Assembly: GCA_040752215.1 (NCBI GenBank)
Contig: JBFMEX010000007.1
Span: 1-64,000, forward strand
Direction of reading: 5' to 3'
DNA length: 64,000 nt
Source: JBFMEX01 sp040752215
GTDB taxonomy: Bacteria; Pseudomonadota; Alphaproteobacteria; Rhizobiales; Hyphomicrobiaceae
Shown here: positions 49,874-58,039 of the stretch, in pieces
Position numbering within the stretch: the first letter of the stretch is position 1
How the letters are laid out: each line of letters starts with the position of its first letter
Made by a program: the position numbers and the translations under genes
Notes under the pieces: generated by a model
The model's database searches: none
The model's input: the letters and a program-made list of their open reading frames with translations, nothing else
What the model was told of the DNA's origin: nothing

Positions 49874-50860
49874 CTACCTTGCCGCGGTAGGAGGAGCACT
49901 CGGCGCGGCGGGCGGTGTGAGCCGCCCCAGCGAGCGCTCGGTCAGATGCAGCACGAAGCCCTCCCGTCGTGCCTCGGCGGCCGCTTTGCCGGCCTTCTCT
50001 CCCGGCTCCAGATACTCGACCGCCAGCACCTTGAGGCCGGCCCTGCGCGCGCGCCTCAGGTCCGCGAGCGAGGCCGCGATCATGCCGGCGGGATTGCGCC
50101 TGCCGTCGTGATTGACGCCGTAGAGGAGGTCCTCCTTGGCGATCGCGTCGATCGCCTGACGCACGCTCGCGTGCGCGACGAGTTCCTCTGCGTTCTGCAT
50201 CACGATCAGCAGCTCCGGTCTGACCGAGCGCGCGTAGGCGGCGATCTCGCCGATGAAGCGCACCATCTCGCGCTCGGCCTCGGGGTGCTTGCCGGCAAGC
50301 TCCTGGAAGGCGTCCGCGCGGTCGAGATAGACACCGTCGAAACCGGCCGCCACGATCCGATCGAGATAGCTTTCCGGCCGGCCGAAGACGATCCGCTTCC
50401 AGTCGGGATGCCAGTACTGGACCAGAAAGTTGCCGTCCCATTGGGGATTGACGCCGAGCAGCCAGGGCGGGCGCGTCGCCGGCTCGTACCACGCGCTCTG
50501 CCAGTAGGTGCGGTAGCGCTCGGCCTCGCCGATCGAGAGATAAGCCATGACGAGGCGCCGACCGCCGCCGGGCTTCGCCTGCATCCGGCGCACCTCGTCG
50601 CGCGTGAACGGGATCTCGCGGGATTCGGTGCGGTCGGGCGCGTAGTCGATGACGACGAGATCGAACGGCGAGGCGGCGACCTCGGCGACGTCGAGGCGGC
50701 GCAATTGATAGCCCCAGCTCGCCACCGGCGCGATCAGCGCGCGCCGGTGCTCGCGGGCTGGGTCGCCGGCCCTGGCCTTGGGGGCGCCCTGCGCCGTCGA
50801 GTGCGGGATTCGAGGCGGGGCGATGGACATCGTCGCGATCACGGCGAGAAGCGCCGTCAT
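49874..50860 (-). CDS. GH114 family putative polygalactosaminidase (second of tandem pair)
   Basis: A 328-residue exported-looking protein (hydrophobic N-terminus 2-20) with a GH114 / TM1410-like barrel: SWGYQLRRL, DLVVIDYAPD, YLSIGEAERYR, GVYLDRADAF and VMQNAEEL, the last two holding candidate catalytic acids. GH114 enzymes and the homologous domain of PelA cleave alpha-1,4-galactosamine polymers such as Pel. It lies 29 bases downstream of a paralogue and converges on pelG. It probably supplies the hydrolase activity missing from the PelA-like protein (inference). Confidence 0.85.
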   Translation of the reverse strand: MTALLAVIATMSIAPPRIPHSTAQGAPKARAGDPAREHRRALIAPVASWGYQLRRLDVAEVAASPFDLVVIDYAPDRTESREIPFTRDEVRRMQAKPGGGRRLVMAYLSIGEAERYRTYWQSAWYEPATRPPWLLGVNPQWDGNFLVQYWHPDWKRIVFGRPESYLDRIVAAGFDGVYLDRADAFQELAGKHPEAEREMVRFIGEIAAYARSVRPELLIVMQNAEELVAHASVRQAIDAIAKEDLLYGVNHDGRRNPAGMIAASLADLRRARRAGLKVLAVEYLEPGEKAGKAAAEARREGFVLHLTERSLGRLTPPAAPSAPPTAAR

Positions 50861-50889
50861 CGGGCGGAGAGACCTTTGCGGCGCGAGCG

Positions 50890-52005
50890 TCAGAAGTTGC
50901 GTCCTCGTATCCAGAGCGCGTCGAGATTGCGCGGTGCGAAATAGGGAATGAAGCCCTCGGCCTCGATCCTGCGACGGGCGTCGGTGATCTTTCCACGATC
51001 CTGGAGATAGTCCACGACGAACACCGGCCGTCCCGCCGCCCGGGCGCGGCGCAGGTGGGCGAGGCTCTCCTCGACAGCGCTCCTGGGGTTGGCCTTCTCG
51101 CTGTGATCGATGCCGTAGAACAAATCCTCCTTGGCGACCGCATCGATGGCCGCGATCATCTCGGGGCGAGCGAGGAGCTCCTCGGCATTCTGGAGGATGA
51201 CGAGGAAGTCCGGCCTCAGCCGGCGCGCCTGCTCGGCGAGACGACGGACGAAAGCGATCATCCGCCGCTCGGCGTCGGGGCAGGCCTTCGCCACCTCCTG
51301 GTAGACGTCGACGCGGTCGAGATAGACGCCATCGAGGCCGAGCTCGACGAGGCGGGTCAGCGGCGCCGGCTCGACGCTGTTGTAGACGTTGCGCCCCTCG
51401 CCATCGCCGAGGATCGTCTGCTGCCAGCCCTCCGAACAGAATCGGATCAGCCGGTTGCCCTTCCAGGCCGGATTCTCGCCGAGCAGCCAGTCGGGGGCGT
51501 CCTCGGAGAGGTACTCAGCGGTGAAATAGTCGCTTCTGTAGTCCTCGGCCTCGCCGATCGAGAGATACGAGACGACGAGGCGGCGACTGCCGTCGGGCTT
51601 GCTCTTCAAGGCCTCGATCTCGTCGTGGCGAAACGGCCGGTCGGCGGCATGGCCGGTCGTGGCGTCGAGCACCAGGAGGTCGTAGGGCGAGCGACCGGCC
51701 TCGGCGGGGGCGAGGCCGGAGAGCTGGTAGCCCCAGCTCCTCGCGGCGGAGATCGCCGCCTGCCGCGCCAGATCGGCCTCGGCCATGGAGTGCGACGGCA
51801 CTCCGGCGGGCGGGGACCCTGGGCGCGCGGCGGGAGCGGGGGTGCGCACGGCGGGCACCGGGGCAGGGGCCAGCGGAAGGACGGCCTCGGCTTCGCCGCG
51901 GCGCGCCTCGCCGCCGGCCGGGCCGAGCAGCAGTATGACGCTGGACAGGAGCATCGCCAGCGCTCTCGCACGCCCGGCCCGTGCCTCCGAGGGTTTCGTC
52001 AACAT
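50890..52005 (-). CDS. GH114 family putative polygalactosaminidase (first of tandem pair)
   Basis: A 371-residue exported protein: signal peptide (about 14-33), a Pro/Ala-rich linker to about 75, then a GH114 barrel with SWGYQLSGL, DLLVLDATTG, YLSIGEAEDY, GVYLDRVDVYQ and LQNAEELL. It is a diverged paralogue of the downstream gene and ends with a long C-terminal segment FIPYFAPRNLDALWI. ATG 52005 was chosen so that the signal peptide starts near the N-terminus; GTG 52029 is possible. Likely substrate is a galactosamine-containing exopolysaccharide made by the adjacent pel genes. Confidence 0.85.
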   Translation of the reverse strand: MLTKPSEARAGRARALAMLLSSVILLLGPAGGEARRGEAEAVLPLAPAPVPAVRTPAPAARPGSPPAGVPSHSMAEADLARQAAISAARSWGYQLSGLAPAEAGRSPYDLLVLDATTGHAADRPFRHDEIEALKSKPDGSRRLVVSYLSIGEAEDYRSDYFTAEYLSEDAPDWLLGENPAWKGNRLIRFCSEGWQQTILGDGEGRNVYNSVEPAPLTRLVELGLDGVYLDRVDVYQEVAKACPDAERRMIAFVRRLAEQARRLRPDFLVILQNAEELLARPEMIAAIDAVAKEDLFYGIDHSEKANPRSAVEESLAHLRRARAAGRPVFVVDYLQDRGKITDARRRIEAEGFIPYFAPRNLDALWIRGRNF

Positions 52006-52202
52006 CGAGATCGCGCCCGCCCGCTGCACCGAATCGAATCGGAGCCAAGTGTGCCACGGCTCGCGCTTGGGGCTCCGGCCGACGAGGCTAAGCTCCGCGG
52101 TCGAGCAAAAGTGTGACGCCGAAGGCCGCCGCCCCGTCAGCAGGCAGCTCAGGCGCTACAGACGAGGGACTTGCGGAGGTAGCGGTCGTTTTGAGGGCCG
52201 GC

Positions 52203-52433
52203 TCAGCGCCGCTCGACGGCGACCAGACGGCTCGCGCCGGCGTCCGCGCGCAGGCTCTCCGAGGCGTCGGCGGACTCGGGCTCGATCGCCGCATACAGCA
52301 GCCAGGCGGCGCTGCCGATGGTGACGAGCAGAATGAGGGTGCCGATGAGCGCGCGTTTCAGCGCCCAGGCCAGTCCGACAACCGGAGCAATGCGGTGATC
52401 GCGCGTATCGGCGCGCGTCGAGGACGATGTCAT
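52203..52433 (-). CDS. small single-span membrane protein (76 aa)
   Basis: One membrane helix (about residues 27-49) with a polar N-terminus and an acidic, Ser/Ala-rich C-terminus. A good GAGGGAA site lies five or so bases before ATG 52433. It lies upstream of the GH114 pair on the same strand (about 200 bases), so cotranscription is possible. No family recognised. Confidence 0.6.
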   Translation of the reverse strand: MTSSSTRADTRDHRIAPVVGLAWALKRALIGTLILLVTIGSAAWLLYAAIEPESADASESLRADAGASRLVAVERR

Positions 52434-52700
52434 CGAGTTCCCTCAGAGCATATTCAGACGGCTCGCCTCGCGCTTGTTGCGCCGCCAGCGAGCCACCCCC
52501 CGCGGCCATGAATCTTCGATGCCGGTGACGGGGTCAAGGCGAAGTCGCGGCGACACGACGCATCGAGCGGAAAGCGTTGTTCGGAGGCCACTCTGCACGC
52601 GGCGCATCCGACGTCTATCATGCTCTGCTGAAAACTGTTAAGCCGTCGCGGAATCAATACGTTGTAGTTCCGCCATGATCCGCTGATGGAGCCCCGGAGC

Positions 52701-54197
52701 CTATCGGACTCGCCGCCCCAGCAACACGATCGCCGTGAGCGGCACGCCAAGTCCGATCGCAACGACGACGATGAGCAGCATCGCCAACTCGTCGTAGGCG
52801 CCGCGGGCGACGGTGAACAGCTGATTGAGGTACTTCGTCTGCAGCTGGCCGGCGACCAGCGCGAGGTTCATGAACGAGGCCATCAGCGCGAACCAGATCG
52901 CGCGGTGGCGGGGCGGGGCGTAGATGGCGGTCAGCATCAAGAGCGGGATCATGCTGAGCTGCGCGAGCGGGCTCGCCGCCGCCGCGTCGACGAGCGCGAT
53001 GCCGCGCGCATCAAGTCCGAAGGCCCCCGCCGTCCAGAGATCCAGTCGGAACACGAGTGCCAGGCTCGGGATCGACAGCAGTCCGCCGAGCAGGGTCAGC
53101 CACAGCAGCACGCGCGCCACCGGCTGGCGGGTGATGCTGTCGGACAGGAGCCAGGTGGCGACGAGCCCGATGCCGGCGCCGATCTGCGCCAGGGTGCCGA
53201 AGAACGCCTCGTCGAAGCCGAGCACGTCGATCTCGAACCAGCGGAACCCTTCCCCGACACCGGGCACGGCGCGGAACGCGAAGATGACGAGCGCGGCATA
53301 GAGGATGCGCAGGCGGGTCTCGGCATCGATGTCGCGCGTCACCCGCTCCAGCATGGCGACGATCACGCCGAGCGAGAGCACGAAGACGATCTCCTGCGCG
53401 TAGGGCACATCGAGCAGCGACATGGAGACGACGGCGAGGCCGAAAGCGAGGCCGCCGCCGAGGATGCGCCAGTCCGTCGGCCGGCTCTCACTCGTCTCGA
53501 GCCGCACGATCAGCGCGCCGGTGACCGAGATCGCCGGCACCACGAGGCCGATCAGGAACACCGTCGCGTAGGGCAGCGTCTGCGCCAGGATGCCGGAGAG
53601 GCCCGCGGTCGAGAAGATGCCGAGCGATAGCGCCAGCCGGCCGAGCACCTGCACCATGCCGAGGTCGTGGTCGATCTCGGCCCGAGGGCGCGGCGACCCG
53701 TCGGGATTGGTGCGCTCGACCACCTCGGTGCTCATCGCGTCGGCCACCACGTCCTGCAGCACGACGCCGGTGACGCTCATCAGCGAGGCGGCAATATAGA
53801 GCTTGTCGGGCGAGGCGAAGGTGATCGCCCCGCTCGCCGTCCCCGACAAGATCAGCAGGCTGGCCGCGATCAGCGCGGCGCCGCCGAACACGTAGATGCG
53901 TCGCCGCGAGCCGAGGATGGCGACCGTGTCGACCAGCTCTCCGAACACCATCTTCACCGTCCACGGCAGCGTCAGCCAAACGCCGAGCTGGGCGAGATCG
54001 GCGGCCGAGAGCGTCAGTGCCTTCTTGACCCAGAAACTGTCCGCGACCGCCACCAGCCCCATGGCGCCATAGGCGAAGTAGACCATCAGCAGCGGCAGAT
54101 AGCGCAGGCGCATCGCCTGCACGGGGGCCAGTACGGCCGCCCGGAGCCGCGCCTGCAGCGTCTGCGACAGGCTCGCGGTTTCGCCAAGCTCGGTCAT
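52701..54197 (-). CDS. MFS / BT1-like transporter
   Basis: A 498-residue membrane protein with about twelve helices. The segment LPWTVKMVFGELVDT followed by GSRRRIYVFGG resembles the loop 2-3 signature of the folate-biopterin (BT1) branch of the major facilitator superfamily. It lies 52 bases downstream of an acyl-CoA/ACP synthetase on the same strand. A transporter paired with such an enzyme recalls the E. coli LplT-Aas lysophospholipid uptake and reacylation system, but the transporter sequence is not close to LplT as far as I can tell. ATG 54197. Confidence 0.72.
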   Translation of the reverse strand: MTELGETASLSQTLQARLRAAVLAPVQAMRLRYLPLLMVYFAYGAMGLVAVADSFWVKKALTLSAADLAQLGVWLTLPWTVKMVFGELVDTVAILGSRRRIYVFGGAALIAASLLILSGTASGAITFASPDKLYIAASLMSVTGVVLQDVVADAMSTEVVERTNPDGSPRPRAEIDHDLGMVQVLGRLALSLGIFSTAGLSGILAQTLPYATVFLIGLVVPAISVTGALIVRLETSESRPTDWRILGGGLAFGLAVVSMSLLDVPYAQEIVFVLSLGVIVAMLERVTRDIDAETRLRILYAALVIFAFRAVPGVGEGFRWFEIDVLGFDEAFFGTLAQIGAGIGLVATWLLSDSITRQPVARVLLWLTLLGGLLSIPSLALVFRLDLWTAGAFGLDARGIALVDAAAASPLAQLSMIPLLMLTAIYAPPRHRAIWFALMASFMNLALVAGQLQTKYLNQLFTVARGAYDELAMLLIVVVAIGLGVPLTAIVLLGRRVR

Positions 54198-54249
54198 CTC
54201 GGCCTCGTCTCCCGCGTTGCCGGGACGGCCGGCGCCATGGGCTCCGGCG

Positions 54250-55836
54250 TCATAGCAGCGGGCGGGTCGAGCGCGCCAGCTCACGTGCCGCGGCGAGGTC
54301 GATCTTGCCCGAGCCGAGCACGGGGATCGCGCCGACGACCAGCACCGCCTTCGGCACCCACAGCTCGGGGAAGCCGCTGCCTCGTGCGTGCGCGAGCAGG
54401 GCCGCCTTGTCGGCGTCGGGCCGGTCGGTCAGCAGCACCAGCTGCTCGCCCTTGCGGTCGTCGGCGATCGCCACCACGACATGCTGGTGATCGGGCCACA
54501 GCGCCGCGGCGACACTCTCGACCGCCGCCAGCGACACCATCTCGCCGCCGATCTTGGCGAACCGCTTGGCGCGTCCGCGAATGGTGAGGAAGCCGTCGTC
54601 GACGGCGACGATGTCGCCTGTGTCATGCCAGCCGTCCTCGGGCGGCACCAGCACGCCGGGGTGTTCGGGCAGCAGATAGCCGGCCATCACGTTGGGGCCG
54701 CGGACGTGCAGCCGGCCGCCCTCGGCGATGCCCTCGACCGGCTCGAGTCGTGCCTCGATGTCGGGCAGCAGCCGGCCGACGCTGCCCTCGCGTTGGGCCT
54801 GCGGCAGGTTGCAGGCGATCACCGGCGAGCATTCGGTCGCGCCGTAGCCCTCGAGGATCGTCGCTCCGGTCTTGCTCCACAGCTCTCGGGTCGCCGCCTT
54901 GACGCGCTCGGCGCCGGCGATGACGTAGCGGATCGAGACGAGCTCGCCCGCCTGCGATGCGCGCGCATAGCCCTGCAGGAAGCTGTCGGTCGCGAACAGA
55001 ATGCTGGCCCTGGCGGCATGGATGCGTTTCGGGATCTCCTTGTAGTGCAGGGGGCTCGGGTAGAGCACCGTCTCCAGCCCACTGAGCAGCGGCATCAGCG
55101 TCGCCGCGGTCAGCCCGAACGAGTGGAACATCGGCAGCGGGTTCATGACGATGTCGGCCGGGGTGAGCATGCCGCCGGCATGGGCGAAGATCTGGCGCGC
55201 GTTGGCGACCAGATTGCGGTTGGTCAGCACCACGCCCTTCGGCGTGCCTTCGGTGCCGGAGGTGAACAGGATCACCGCCGGCTTGTCGGGGCGAACGCCG
55301 CGGCGGCGGTGGAAGGCGCCGGGGTAGAGGGAGCGCAACGCGCCGAGCGCCTTGGCGGCGATACCGATCTCATTGCGCACATCCTCGAGGTAGACGATCC
55401 GGGCGCGCTTGCCGGGCGCGATCTCGGTCTCGGCGAGGAGGGCGACGAGGTCCTCGAGCCGCGCGGTGGTAATGAACCGGCGCGAGGTCACGACGGTCGC
55501 CACCTGCCCGGCCGCGAGCGCCAGCGCCAGGTTGCGGCCGCCGGCGGTGAAGTTCAGCAGCGCGGCGACGCGGCCATGGGCGTTGAGGCCGATGAGCGCG
55601 ATCACAAGGCCGGCGGCATTCGGCAGCAGCAGGCCGACCGTCTCGCCGGGGCGGGTGTCGCGGATGAGCCGGTCGCCGAGCACCAGCGCGCCGAGGACCA
55701 CCTTGTCGTAGGTCAGCGCCTGTCCGTCGGCATCGCGGAGCACGACGCGCTTGCCGCCGTGCCGCCGCGCCGCGGCGAGCAGGGCACCGAACAGGGTGTC
55801 GTCGTAGCAGCGAGCAGGATCGGCAGGGGAGGGCAT
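54250..55836 (-). CDS. AMP-binding acyl-CoA/acyl-ACP synthetase
   Basis: A 528-residue ANL-superfamily enzyme that activates a carboxylic acid as its adenylate. The P-loop TSGTEGTPKGVV, the GYGATECSP motif (A5), the WHDTGDIVAVDDGF motif and a C-terminal GSGKIDLAA lysine motif are all present. The overall pattern is like the synthetase half of Aas (acyl-ACP synthetase), without its acyltransferase half. With the downstream MFS gene it may form a lysophospholipid or fatty-acid salvage pair (inference). The start at ATG 55836 has a weak ribosome site. Confidence 0.82.
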   Translation of the reverse strand: MPSPADPARCYDDTLFGALLAAARRHGGKRVVLRDADGQALTYDKVVLGALVLGDRLIRDTRPGETVGLLLPNAAGLVIALIGLNAHGRVAALLNFTAGGRNLALALAAGQVATVVTSRRFITTARLEDLVALLAETEIAPGKRARIVYLEDVRNEIGIAAKALGALRSLYPGAFHRRRGVRPDKPAVILFTSGTEGTPKGVVLTNRNLVANARQIFAHAGGMLTPADIVMNPLPMFHSFGLTAATLMPLLSGLETVLYPSPLHYKEIPKRIHAARASILFATDSFLQGYARASQAGELVSIRYVIAGAERVKAATRELWSKTGATILEGYGATECSPVIACNLPQAQREGSVGRLLPDIEARLEPVEGIAEGGRLHVRGPNVMAGYLLPEHPGVLVPPEDGWHDTGDIVAVDDGFLTIRGRAKRFAKIGGEMVSLAAVESVAAALWPDHQHVVVAIADDRKGEQLVLLTDRPDADKAALLAHARGSGFPELWVPKAVLVVGAIPVLGSGKIDLAAARELARSTRPLL

Positions 55837-56001
55837 CGGTTGGCCGCCAGGGATTGACGAGGCGCGGAGAATGCACGTGCCGGCCGGGTGGGGCAACCGG
55901 CACCGTATCCCCCGCAATTTCATAAAATTGGTTCGGCCGCGTTTACCGGCCTTAAGGACGCATTGCGTAGGCTTCCATAACCAATCCTTAGGGAGTGAGG
56001 C

Positions 56002-57678
56002 ATGGGTGCGGCTGGATCTGACTGCAGCGCGGCGCTGGCCGCCGGGGGGCTTCGGTGCCGTTCGCTGTCCCTTGCCGGACGGTTTTGCCGCGATGAGCGC
56101 GGCGTCACGTCCGTGGTCTATGGCATCGTCTTCACCTTCGTCCTGCTCGCCACGGCGATCGCAGTCGACCACGCGCGGCTCGTCACCGAGATCTCCCGCG
56201 ACCAGCGGGCGCTCGACGCCGCGCTGCTCGCCGCGACCGACCGCCTCGGCAGCGACGACGAGGAGACCTCCGTGCCGGCCCGAGCGCACAAGTTCTATGA
56301 CGAGAACCGCCGCGACAGCGTTCCCTCGCATCTGGCCGACATCGTATTCGACTCCCAGAATGGCGAGGTCTCGGCCCGCACGGAGACGACCTGGAGCTCG
56401 ACCCTGCTCAAGGCGTTCGGCTACGACACCAAGAGCATCGGCGTCTCCGGGCGTGTGGTGAAGGGCGACGGCACCGCCGAGATCGCGCTGGTGCTCGACA
56501 ACTCCGGCTCGATGGCCGGTAGCTATATCGAGGACCTGAAGGCCGCGGCCGGGGATCTGGCGGCGAAGGTGTTCGCCGGCGTCGAGGGCACCGAGAAGGT
56601 CAAGGTCGGCATCGTGCCGTTTGCCGCATCGGTCAACATCGGTGCCGGCCACGCGGGCGAGAGCTGGATGGACGCTTCGGGCCAGTCCTCGATTCATTTC
56701 GCCGATCTCGCGGAGCACCGCACGCGCTTCGATCTGTTCGCCGATCTCGGTGTCGCGTGGGCGGGTTGCGTCGAGGTTCGGCCGGGCACGCACGCAACGA
56801 CCGATTCCGTTCCGAGCTCCGCCGACGGCGACAGCCTGTTCGTGCCGATGTTCGCGCCCGACGAGCCCGACACGCCCAATGCGGCAGGGCAGAGCTACAA
56901 CAACAACTACATCGCCGACGACGGCGGCAGCTGCACGCCTCAGGAATGCACCTGCAGCGGCCGGCGGTGTGCCTCGGGTGGCGGAACGTACACGTTGACG
57001 CCGATCTCGAGCCCGGCCGAGGCGCAGGCGCGCACCTGCAAGTACGCCAACGGGGCGCGTCCGCCGACCGACCGGTGCGGTCGCGGCTCGTTCGGCGGCG
57101 CCGGGCCGAACTACATGTGCACGACCCGGCCGATCCTGCCGCTCACCGCCTCCAAGACCGATGTCGAGACGGCGATCGCTGCGCTTACGGCCTCGGGCAA
57201 CACCAATATCGGCGAAGGGGTGACGTGGGGCTGGCGCGTGCTCTCGCCGACCTTGCCGTTCACCGAGGGACGCAGCTACGACGACGACGAGAACACAAAG
57301 TTCATGGTCGTCATGACCGACGGCCAGAGCACCTATTCCTCGGCCTCGAACCACAACCGCTCGCGCTACGGCGCCTACGGCTACGCCGATCCCTACGATG
57401 CGAGCGCCCCCGAGCGCCTCGGCACGACCTACACCTCGACCGCATACGTCGACGTCATCGACGACAATACTCGGGCCGCCTGCGCCAACGCCAAGGCGGC
57501 CGGGATCACCATTTTCACGATCGCCTTCCGCCTCGAGAGCGATCCGGCGACGCAGGCGCTGTTGCGCGAGTGTGCCTCCGGCAGCGACAAGTTCTTCGCC
57601 GCCTCCGACGGCAACGCGCTGATCCAGTCGTTCCAGAACATCGGCCGCGAGATTTCCAAGCTGCGAATCGCCAGTTGA
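56002..57678 (+). CDS. TadG-like pilus assembly protein with VWA domain
   Basis: A 558-residue protein with one membrane helix (about 36-56) preceded by RDERGVTS, as in Tad/Flp pilus pseudopilin-like proteins, and a large periplasmic von Willebrand A domain. The MIDAS motif DNSGS is intact (Asp166, Ser168, Ser170) and a later strand reads VVMTDGQS. Between them a Cys-rich insert of about 80 residues (around 305-385, with CTPQECTCSGRRC) interrupts the VWA fold. ATG 56002 follows a GGGAG site. It precedes cpaC and cpaD but is separated from them by about 360 bases. Confidence 0.85.
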   Translation: MGAAGSDCSAALAAGGLRCRSLSLAGRFCRDERGVTSVVYGIVFTFVLLATAIAVDHARLVTEISRDQRALDAALLAATDRLGSDDEETSVPARAHKFYDENRRDSVPSHLADIVFDSQNGEVSARTETTWSSTLLKAFGYDTKSIGVSGRVVKGDGTAEIALVLDNSGSMAGSYIEDLKAAAGDLAAKVFAGVEGTEKVKVGIVPFAASVNIGAGHAGESWMDASGQSSIHFADLAEHRTRFDLFADLGVAWAGCVEVRPGTHATTDSVPSSADGDSLFVPMFAPDEPDTPNAAGQSYNNNYIADDGGSCTPQECTCSGRRCASGGGTYTLTPISSPAEAQARTCKYANGARPPTDRCGRGSFGGAGPNYMCTTRPILPLTASKTDVETAIAALTASGNTNIGEGVTWGWRVLSPTLPFTEGRSYDDDENTKFMVVMTDGQSTYSSASNHNRSRYGAYGYADPYDASAPERLGTTYTSTAYVDVIDDNTRAACANAKAAGITIFTIAFRLESDPATQALLRECASGSDKFFAASDGNALIQSFQNIGREISKLRIAS

Positions 57679-58039
57679 CGCCGCGTCTTCCTCACAGTTT
57701 CGCCTCGAGCCCGGTCGTGGCCGACGGCAGGCTTCCGTGCAGCGCCGCCCGCGCACGACCATCACGCTGAGATTGCACGCTTTTCTTCCAGAGGCTCGAG
57801 GCTCTCCGGGCGCCGTCGTGCGCGCCTTCCCGGCGTGGACAGCCTGTGGACGATCTGTTAAGCGCGCGCGCCGATGCAACAGCCGCAGCAACGCTCCCCT
57901 GGAGCACGGCCGCGATTTCCGGGACAGTGGGCGCTGCTCGCATCGTCGAGTTGTGCGCGTCAGACCTTCCCGTAGCGCGTCCCGGCACCGGTATTCCTGC
58001 GTCCCGGCTGCCACGATCCATTCAAAGGGTACACGTATC
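57679..58039. other. intergenic region TadG-like - cpaC
   Basis: This 361-base gap shows no supported gene; a short open frame at 57846-58043 has the look of chance coding. A promoter for cpaC-cpaD is expected here, but none stands out. Confidence 0.4.
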
